A DNA stretch of 64,000 bases, taken from positions 248,001 through 312,000 of the forward strand of contig NZ_JAGWCB010000020.1 of assembly GCF_020387415.1 (NCBI RefSeq), read 5' to 3'. The notes beneath the pieces were generated by a model. It was not told where the DNA came from and did no database searches. It saw only the letters and a list, made by a program, of their open reading frames with translations. Within the stretch, counting starts at the first letter, position 1. Every line of letters starts with the position of its first letter. The DNA is from Ideonella benzenivorans. GTDB taxonomy: Bacteria; Pseudomonadota; Gammaproteobacteria; Burkholderiales; Burkholderiaceae_C. A program made the position numbers and the translations under genes. Of this stretch, positions 43,771 to 50,930 are shown piece after piece.

Positions 43771-45552
43771 TCAGGCGACCTTGACCTCGGGGATGCCGTC
43801 AGCGGGTTCCGAGTAGCTAGCGCCCATGATGGCGTCCTTGCACTCTGGCCGCTTGGCCCACTCGGACACCATGCGCCCGCCGGAGGTGGCGTGCAGCGTG
43901 TCGTTGACCTCCTTGGCCCAGGTGGCGATCTGCTCCATGAGCTTCGGCGACACCGCCTGCTTCTCCCAGATGCGGTTCAGGTCGATGCGCGAGCCGAGCT
44001 TCTCCGACAGGATGGAGATCGTGTAGGCCGTGACGTTGGCTTGGAACGCCTGGAACATCGGCCGCAAAAGCTTTTGGGCGTCTCGGTAGAGCTTGGCCTT
44101 GGCGATCATCGCCTTGAAGTCGGCCACATTGGGCAGTGGTGCCTCTTGGCCCTCGGCTGGCGAGAGCGCGGCCATGAAGCGGTCGAAGTTTTTCTGGGAG
44201 CCCAGGCTCACGATATCGGGCTTGCGGTCCCACGCGTTGAGGTATTTGGCCAGGTCGGTCTTGGTCACGCGCCGCGCGGTGGGGATGGCATCCTTCAACG
44301 CTTTGAGTCGGGCCGGCGTGGTGCCCTCGCGGGAGAGCAGCGTGTTGTAGCTGCCGGCTGCGCGCTCATAGAACCATTGGCCGACGCCGTCGGGGCAGTA
44401 GACCGAGCGCGAGAGCTTTTCGATCTCGACATGGAAAGGCTTGTTGGCCGAGAGGTCCGACTGGCGGACGGCGTTCTGGCTGTTGGCATAGCGCGAGATG
44501 TCTGACACCAGAGCCTCTTCCTTGGTCGAGTCCTGTACCTTCATGACGATGATCTTCGCGGGCACGCGCACGCGGCTGAGGTCGGTGTCGGGATACTTCT
44601 TCTTGGTGAAATAGAGCGAGGCCGTGGTCTGCCCGCCGTTAACGATCTGCAGGCCTTTGAGCCAAGCTATGCCTTGTTCGCCCGCGGAGGTCTTGCCCAG
44701 CACCATCTCGTCGGCCACGATGACGATGCCGTTGTTATAGGCCATGAAGCGCTCGGGCGCGGCGCGAAGCGTCGATTGGATTCCGGCGTTGACGCCCTTG
44801 CCCTTGACACTGAGGAAGGAGCGGACGTTGGCCTCCAACAGGCGCGCGCCGAACTTCTCGTAGAGCAGCCGCAGCGCTTCGCCGGGGACCGCCGTCATGG
44901 CGTAGTCGTAGTCATCGCTTTCGCCGGGCACATAGACGCAGGGCAGGGCAGAGCCCGAAACTTCTTTGAAGTCGACCACCAGCTCGTCGCGCGGCTTGCC
45001 TTCGGAGGTGTGCCGGTGCAACCGCTCGATATCCATCACTTCCAGTCGCACGGCTTTGCCGCCTATGTCGCGCGTCTTGAAGCTCTTGGATTTGGCGACC
45101 CGGTCGGTGATGACGTAGACCCGGATCTGTTCGAGGTCGTTGTAGATGTGCTGCAAGGTGTTGGCCAGCGAGGCCACATCGCTGGACTGGTCCAGCCGCT
45201 GGGCCATCTTCCCCTCGGCACACAGCGTCAAAAAGCGCAGACAGCGCTCGGCGGCCACCTTCGTTTCGGAGTCGGGAATCGGCGTGGGTTCGTCGACGCC
45301 GGCATACAGGCTCACGAACAAGTCAAGCTGATCGGTGTCATCGGAGATGGAGTAGCCGCTCAGCCGCAGGATCGCGTTGCCCACGGTGCCTTCGAAATGG
45401 CACTCGACGGGTTCGAAGGTCATCCCGATCTCAGACATGTGCTCCATCACGATGCCTGCGAAGACCAGCTCCTCGTAGAGCGCGCCTTCGCGCATCTGAG
45501 ATTTGACGGCGGACTGCGTGTCGCGCAGGAAATCCGGCAGGTTAGAACTCAT
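43771..45552 (-). CDS. AIPR family (abortive phage infection) protein
   Basis: The 593-residue protein has the AIPR domain pattern: FMAYNNGIVIVADEM, GLQIVNGGQTTASLYF near residue 310, RVPAKIIVMKV and ISRYANSQNAVRQSDLSAN. AIPR proteins occur in phage-resistance loci, often beside Z1 and PD-(D/E)XK proteins. The biochemical role is not established. The start overlaps the stop of the upstream gene by four bases (ATGA). It is the fifth gene of the coupled operon. Confidence 0.93.
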   Translation of the reverse strand: MSSNLPDFLRDTQSAVKSQMREGALYEELVFAGIVMEHMSEIGMTFEPVECHFEGTVGNAILRLSGYSISDDTDQLDLFVSLYAGVDEPTPIPDSETKVAAERCLRFLTLCAEGKMAQRLDQSSDVASLANTLQHIYNDLEQIRVYVITDRVAKSKSFKTRDIGGKAVRLEVMDIERLHRHTSEGKPRDELVVDFKEVSGSALPCVYVPGESDDYDYAMTAVPGEALRLLYEKFGARLLEANVRSFLSVKGKGVNAGIQSTLRAAPERFMAYNNGIVIVADEMVLGKTSAGEQGIAWLKGLQIVNGGQTTASLYFTKKKYPDTDLSRVRVPAKIIVMKVQDSTKEEALVSDISRYANSQNAVRQSDLSANKPFHVEIEKLSRSVYCPDGVGQWFYERAAGSYNTLLSREGTTPARLKALKDAIPTARRVTKTDLAKYLNAWDRKPDIVSLGSQKNFDRFMAALSPAEGQEAPLPNVADFKAMIAKAKLYRDAQKLLRPMFQAFQANVTAYTISILSEKLGSRIDLNRIWEKQAVSPKLMEQIATWAKEVNDTLHATSGGRMVSEWAKRPECKDAIMGASYSEPADGIPEVKVA

Positions 45553-46559
45553 ATCGCTCCCAATTTCTTCAATGCATCGGCGGCCGGGATGCTTGGCCCC
45601 GCGGCCTTGTCCAAGTCGATCTCGTAGGTGGCCCTGGTGATGCCCAGCGGGACAGTACCAGGCGTCAGTCGGGGGAAGTCATCCTTCACTTCGACTATGC
45701 GAGTGTCGACCAGCGTGAATCGGCGGATGTAGCGGTCCGCGTGGGCGTCGAAGTAGCCCGCTGCGATCAGCCTCTCGCTGAGCAGGCGCACAGCCTCGGC
45801 CTCGCCCGCGGCGACATCGCACATCTCCGCCACCAGCTCAGGCAGGTTTGTCCCGGTCTCACCCTGGCGCAGCCTCGCGCCGGCGAGGAACAGCGGCTGG
45901 CGCGCGGAGTCATCGAGCTGTTCGAGCGAACCGATCTTGGCCGGGAAGCCCGCCGCCGACAGCGTGGCCTTGACTTCCAAAGCCCCTGTGCCGATCTCAA
46001 AGTCCCGGACGCCATCGAGCGGCCCGACCCATGATTCGATCGCGGAGGCAACCGGCACGCCCTCATCGATGATCGCCCGCAGCAGCGTGAGCTCGCCCAC
46101 CAAACCGATCTCCGCCTCTGGGCTCAGCGACTGGGAGCCCTTGCGCATGAACTCCTGCCAAGCGCCAACCCGGCCAAGGAACACTTGCAGCAGCTTCGGC
46201 TCGGCCGCCCCCGCGGCGGCGGCCTCGTCCAACGCGCCGACCACATCGCAGGCCATGGCCGCGAAGAGCTCGGCGCTGCCGGCGGCCCGGCGCGTCAGCG
46301 CGAGCCGCAGCTGACCTGCACCATCGGAGTCCGCGCGCTCGACGCTGAAGCCCTGGCCCTCCGGCAGCTTCTCGGCCGGCGCGAGCCGAGCGGTGGCGAA
46401 GCCAAGCAGGATCGCTTCGGCGTTGTCGGGCGAGCGCCGGCCCGCCTGAATGTCGATGGGGCCGGCTGGCGGCAGCGCGATGGCTTGCCAGCCGGGCGTG
46501 GGGTCGTCTGAGGACAGCGACGACCAAGCCAGCAGGAACTCTTCACTCGGACGGGCCAT
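45549..46559 (-). CDS. PD-(D/E)XK motif protein (DUF4420-like)
   Basis: The 336-residue protein carries a nuclease core: E155 in IGLVGELTLL, then WVGPLDGVRDFEIGTGALEVKATL with D186, E195 and K197. This family is typically adjacent to Z1 proteins and is probably the restriction nuclease of the system. The start at MARPSEEF overlaps the Z1 stop by 17 bp, so translation is probably coupled. The stop overlaps the AIPR start. Confidence 0.9.
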   Translation of the reverse strand: MARPSEEFLLAWSSLSSDDPTPGWQAIALPPAGPIDIQAGRRSPDNAEAILLGFATARLAPAEKLPEGQGFSVERADSDGAGQLRLALTRRAAGSAELFAAMACDVVGALDEAAAAGAAEPKLLQVFLGRVGAWQEFMRKGSQSLSPEAEIGLVGELTLLRAIIDEGVPVASAIESWVGPLDGVRDFEIGTGALEVKATLSAAGFPAKIGSLEQLDDSARQPLFLAGARLRQGETGTNLPELVAEMCDVAAGEAEAVRLLSERLIAAGYFDAHADRYIRRFTLVDTRIVEVKDDFPRLTPGTVPLGITRATYEIDLDKAAGPSIPAADALKKLGAI

Positions 46560-49440
46560 ATTCCTGCAACCAATAGAGGTAGTTGACTTCGTATTCCACG
46601 CTGATTGCCTTGTCGCTTGCTGGGAATGCGATGGCGAAGGCAATGATGGGCTTCTCCCATCCAGGGACGATGAGGCGATCGCGCGTCTTGCCCTTGTAGA
46701 GGTAAGGCGTGAGCGGATACAGCAGGAGCAGCCCGCGGTCCACGTCGCCTCCCAGCTTTCCTCGCGCCGCTCGGATGCCTTTGCCGCTGGGGAAGGTCGG
46801 CGGATTCGCAGGCTCGCGCTTGGATGCGGCTCTGGTGAGGGTCAACGCTTCTCGCCAAGCGACATCGTCAAGGTCGATTCCCTCATCCTTCGGATCGGTG
46901 AGGACGCCGATCGCGAAGAGCTTTGGATCGACTCGCTCTTCCTCGTTCGGATCCTCAGTCTTGCGAATCGAGTAGTTCTTCGAGGGCTTTCCGCCGGGGA
47001 ATGTGTGTGGCTGGCCTTCGCCCATGCCGCCGCCGAGCAAGGCGACGCTCCACTTGCCGAGTTGCCCGGTGGCAATCATCTTGACGATGTATTCCGAGAG
47101 CAGCGCGGCCTTTGCGCTGCTGGCGTTCGGATGCGTTGCGTAGGCGCCAAGGAATGTCAGCACGTTGGATGCGTCAACGTCCTTCCACAGGCGCGCTCCG
47201 GGCCAAGAGTCCTGGTCGCCATCGCGATCGTATTTCGGGTCATCGAGCCATTTGTCGCCTAGCGAGGCGATCAAGGCGTCGGTTGCGGCGAGGTTCTGCT
47301 TTTGGATTTCAGCATCCCGATGGAAGAGGATGGTCTGCGGGCGCGTGCCGCTATAACTTAGCGAGAGCGTCTGAGCGTTCCGCATCTTCAACGGAGAGGT
47401 GACGGTGAGCACTTCGTGCGACATCACTTTGAGGCCGTATTGCTCAGGCGTCAGCTTGGCATCGGCCATGAAGTCGAACTCCTCCCGCAGCTCCTCCGAG
47501 GCGTCGGCGATGTGGGCGAACCACCTCACCAAATCGGGCGACGTGTAGAGGCGGCACAGGTCCAAGTAGCCCGGGCGATACCCGAACCAGCGGCCCATCT
47601 GCATGAGCGTGTCATACATCTTCGTGGTGCGCACGAAGTAGCTCACGCACAACCCTTCGAGCGTCAACCCCCGCGCCAGTTTGTCGCCGCCAACCGCGAT
47701 CACTTTGAGAGCCGCGCCTGGAGTCGCGTAGTCAAGCGCGTCTTTGGCCGTCCCGTTGATGGATCGAACCTCGATGTCATCCAGAACATCGGGCAAGGCG
47801 CCCAGGACATCGTCCCAGCTGGGCATCGCAGGCGGGCGTTCCTCGGGAGGGGAGAGTTCGGCGACCTGGTCCCGGATAGGGAGGAAGTCCTGTTCCCAGA
47901 GCTCGCGAAACTGATTCAACAGTACGTCGGCATCGATGCCTCGGGTGATCTTCTGGCGCATGCGCCGCACAGTCCCTTCAACCTGGTCACGCACATGGGC
48001 TTGAACGTCGTTGAGGCGCGTGACGTGGACCAGCATCGAGCTGTGCTGATCCCCTTGGCCGCGAAGATCTCTAACCGCGCAGGCGAGGACGAATGCGCAG
48101 ATCGCCTCGCGCAGCGAAGGCGGAATAGTCTCGTGACCGTTGTAGGTCGGGACGTGCGTCTTCTTATGCTTGGGCGGCATCCAGCCCGAGTCGGCCTCGG
48201 GGTCGTAGTGGTCGGTGATGTTCCGGGAGAGCGGCAGCGCGCCCACCCGCCCTTCCTTCGTCATTTTGCCGAACATGCGGGCCGGTCCCACATAGTTGGA
48301 CGGCGCGGCCAAGTTGATGATGAAGGCCCGCGGGAAGAGGTCTGGGCCTTCCTTGGTGGTCGAGCCCTTGTGGTGGATGAAGATGTTGGCGAAGGGGGTG
48401 GCGGTGTAGCCGACGTAGGCCTTGCGGGTGAAGGCGTGCAGTACCTGGCGGATCAAGCTGTTGATGGTCTTCGGCTGATGTTCTTCGTCAGGCGTTCCGT
48501 CGTCGTTGAACATCTGTTCGCCCGTGTCGACCGACGCGTGGTCCGCCTCGTCGTCGATCACCAGAAGCGGCAGCTTGGTCACCAGCTTGCGGCCGTCGAC
48601 CGAGTCTGTGCTGTCGGCCACGCGCGTCCGAATCCAGTTGAGCAGCTCGGTGAGGACGGTCTTCTGCTTCTTGACCACGAAAAGCCAAGGTCGCTCCTCA
48701 GGAGAGATGCCGTGGAAGTGCTTGGCGATGGACTTGTTGAAGTCGCCGTTCTCAGCGCGGGTCGTCGCGGAGTTGGTCTTCAAGTCCTCGCCGAATTCAG
48801 CCACGCCGATGGGCATGCCGGGGTCTCTATCGACCGTCGTCTCGTAGCCCAGGAAGCTCTCCTCAAGCCGCATCTGGGTTTGCGAGCGCAGGTTGTTGTG
48901 CATGCCCGCGAGCACGATGATGATTTTGTAGCCTGCGTCAGCTGCCTTGCAGATGAGCCCGGAGTAGTTGCTGGTTTTGCCGGACTGCACGTGGCCGACG
49001 ACGAGCCCGCGCCGATCCCAGTCGTCGGAACGCTGCGGGTCTTCCAACAAGCCCAGGATTTCGTCGGTGGCTTCGTTGAGCTCTTCGACGACCTTGTCGG
49101 AGAGCTTGGCTTCGAGGAAGTCGCGGTAACGGCGCCAGTAGTGCCAATCGCGCTTGCGAGCGGCCGAGAGCCAGTCGAAATGGTTCGTGTTGTCTTTGAG
49201 GGTGGTGGACTTGCCGATCCGGTGGCTGAACCGCTGGATTAGTGCGACGACGGCTTTACTTTGGTCTACGGCATGCGGTGAATCGCCAGCAAACATCTCC
49301 GCTGCGAGCCGGACCTTCTCCGCTATGAAGGCCGGCGTGATCTTGGCCGGGTCCTTCTCAGCCTTCACCAGCCGCTGCGCGGTGGCGATGACGTTTTCCT
49401 GCAATTCAGCTTGGGCGGCAGCCTCTTCTGCTGCGGTCAT
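46543..49440 (-). CDS. Z1 domain superfamily II helicase-like ATPase
   Basis: The 965-residue protein has Walker A GHVQSGKT (149-156), Walker B with DDEADHA (296-302), the YVGYTATPFANIFI motif III-like segment, and QMGRWFGYRPGYLDLCRLY as motif VI. These define Z1-domain proteins, found in predicted restriction-modification systems with MORC-like GHKL ATPases. It probably moves on DNA to direct the nuclease. The ATG overlaps the stop of the GHKL gene by four bases. Confidence 0.93.
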   Translation of the reverse strand: MTAAEEAAAQAELQENVIATAQRLVKAEKDPAKITPAFIAEKVRLAAEMFAGDSPHAVDQSKAVVALIQRFSHRIGKSTTLKDNTNHFDWLSAARKRDWHYWRRYRDFLEAKLSDKVVEELNEATDEILGLLEDPQRSDDWDRRGLVVGHVQSGKTSNYSGLICKAADAGYKIIIVLAGMHNNLRSQTQMRLEESFLGYETTVDRDPGMPIGVAEFGEDLKTNSATTRAENGDFNKSIAKHFHGISPEERPWLFVVKKQKTVLTELLNWIRTRVADSTDSVDGRKLVTKLPLLVIDDEADHASVDTGEQMFNDDGTPDEEHQPKTINSLIRQVLHAFTRKAYVGYTATPFANIFIHHKGSTTKEGPDLFPRAFIINLAAPSNYVGPARMFGKMTKEGRVGALPLSRNITDHYDPEADSGWMPPKHKKTHVPTYNGHETIPPSLREAICAFVLACAVRDLRGQGDQHSSMLVHVTRLNDVQAHVRDQVEGTVRRMRQKITRGIDADVLLNQFRELWEQDFLPIRDQVAELSPPEERPPAMPSWDDVLGALPDVLDDIEVRSINGTAKDALDYATPGAALKVIAVGGDKLARGLTLEGLCVSYFVRTTKMYDTLMQMGRWFGYRPGYLDLCRLYTSPDLVRWFAHIADASEELREEFDFMADAKLTPEQYGLKVMSHEVLTVTSPLKMRNAQTLSLSYSGTRPQTILFHRDAEIQKQNLAATDALIASLGDKWLDDPKYDRDGDQDSWPGARLWKDVDASNVLTFLGAYATHPNASSAKAALLSEYIVKMIATGQLGKWSVALLGGGMGEGQPHTFPGGKPSKNYSIRKTEDPNEEERVDPKLFAIGVLTDPKDEGIDLDDVAWREALTLTRAASKREPANPPTFPSGKGIRAARGKLGGDVDRGLLLLYPLTPYLYKGKTRDRLIVPGWEKPIIAFAIAFPASDKAISVEYEVNYLYWLQEYGPSE

Positions 49441-50930
49441 TGGTTGCTCCCTAGTGTTGCGACCAGCGCAGGGTATTTCTGAAATGGTTCGGTCCTGAGC
49501 AGCGACTTGCGGGCTTCTTCTTCGCTCAGGCCCTTGCGTTCGATCAGGTCATCGAAGAGCACGGTGGCGACTTCGATGACGGCGGCCGGCGGCTCGCCTT
49601 CAAACCCCGTGCGAGGCGTTTCCTTGTTCTCGGCGGTGTCCAGCCAAATGCGCTGGACCGGCACGGTCTCCTCGATCACGCGCAGCATCGCCTTCACCAG
49701 CGGCTGGAGATCTCCCGCGCGCTCCAACACGGCGGCCACGGACGCGTGCGACTCATCGATGCGATAGCGCATGCCCGCCTTGAGCTTGTCGACTCGCCAA
49801 GCTTGTCCCACGGGTTGGCTGTCACCGGCTGGAGCCGGGGCTCCACGGAACGCGAATACGCGGCGGGCGCGATCGCGCGTGTTGTCGGCCAACGCCGTCA
49901 ACCATGGGCGCAGCGACACCGGCGGTCGCGCCGTCGATTTGCGAACGTCGATCTTCCAATCGGCATCGGCTGTGTTCGGGATGTCCAGCCGGATGCGAGC
50001 CAAGCGATGGACCTCCTCGCGATTCCACGCCTTCGGCTTGCCAAGGCCGAGCCATCCACCCGCGACCAGTAGCCGCTCGTTTCGGTAGACGTAAAAGCCT
50101 TGCTGCGCGGTCCAGCCGGCCGGGCCTCCGTTGGCTTCAAACTCGTGGTTGCTCAGCTTGTCACGGTGAGGCAAGACGTGGCACTGGGCGAGCACCAGCC
50201 CGCCATCGGTTCGTTGCTGCGCGACGGGCGATGACCAGGGCTTGGCAGGGTGCCCTGTCATAAATGGATCCCAGGGTTCGATGGGGCGTTTGTTGATGAG
50301 CAGCTTGATCCGCGCCCGCGGTCCCTGGAGCAAGCGATGAAAAACCATGGCCAGATGCGCTTCGACAATATCCAGAAGGTCGCCGAAGTTGTCCACCGTG
50401 TAGCCGGCGGTGACGATGCGGTCGAGCCTTTCCCAAAGCACTAGCGTCCCGGACGCCTTGTCGCCGAGGCTGGCGAGATGACGTTCGGACCCCTCCGCCG
50501 CGCCTTCGAATAGCAGCCAATCGCTCTGCGGATCGGCGGCCAGTTCATCGAGGTCCCATCGCAGGCAGCTCCTTTCGCCGCCCTTGACGCTGGCGACGGT
50601 CAGGCGGCGGCACTGCGAAAGCGACGCCGTCTTCAAGCCCATTCCGAAGCGGCCGAGGTCATGGGCTTCGCGCGCTGCCAAGGGGTTCTTGTCCCCGAGA
50701 CGCATCGCGCCTTCGAGCTCTGGGTCGCTCATGCCGCGGCCGTCGTCCTGGATCAACACCCGGCTGTCGACGCCGTCCCACTGGAAATCGATGCGGATCT
50801 CGCTCGCGCCCGCGGAGATGCTGTTGTCGACGATGTCGGCCAGGGCCGCTGCTGTCGAGTAGCCCAAGCCCCGCAGGGATTCGAGCATCGCCATCGCGCG
50901 TGGCGGCGCCTTGCGAACATTCAAGGTCAT
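49437..50930 (-). CDS. GHKL ATPase, MORC/MutL-like
   Basis: The 497-residue protein has a Bergerat ATP-binding fold: N-box DIVDNSISAGA (32-42), G1 DDGRGM (62-67), and GRFGMGLKTASLSQ (93-106). These match the MORC/paraMORC branch of GHKL proteins, predicted to remodel DNA in restriction systems with Z1 helicases. The S5-like half follows. The start at 50930 (MTLNVRKAPP) overlaps the stop of the sigma-factor gene by four bases (ATGA), so the two are translationally coupled. Confidence 0.92.
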   Translation of the reverse strand: MTLNVRKAPPRAMAMLESLRGLGYSTAAALADIVDNSISAGASEIRIDFQWDGVDSRVLIQDDGRGMSDPELEGAMRLGDKNPLAAREAHDLGRFGMGLKTASLSQCRRLTVASVKGGERSCLRWDLDELAADPQSDWLLFEGAAEGSERHLASLGDKASGTLVLWERLDRIVTAGYTVDNFGDLLDIVEAHLAMVFHRLLQGPRARIKLLINKRPIEPWDPFMTGHPAKPWSSPVAQQRTDGGLVLAQCHVLPHRDKLSNHEFEANGGPAGWTAQQGFYVYRNERLLVAGGWLGLGKPKAWNREEVHRLARIRLDIPNTADADWKIDVRKSTARPPVSLRPWLTALADNTRDRARRVFAFRGAPAPAGDSQPVGQAWRVDKLKAGMRYRIDESHASVAAVLERAGDLQPLVKAMLRVIEETVPVQRIWLDTAENKETPRTGFEGEPPAAVIEVATVLFDDLIERKGLSEEEARKSLLRTEPFQKYPALVATLGSNQ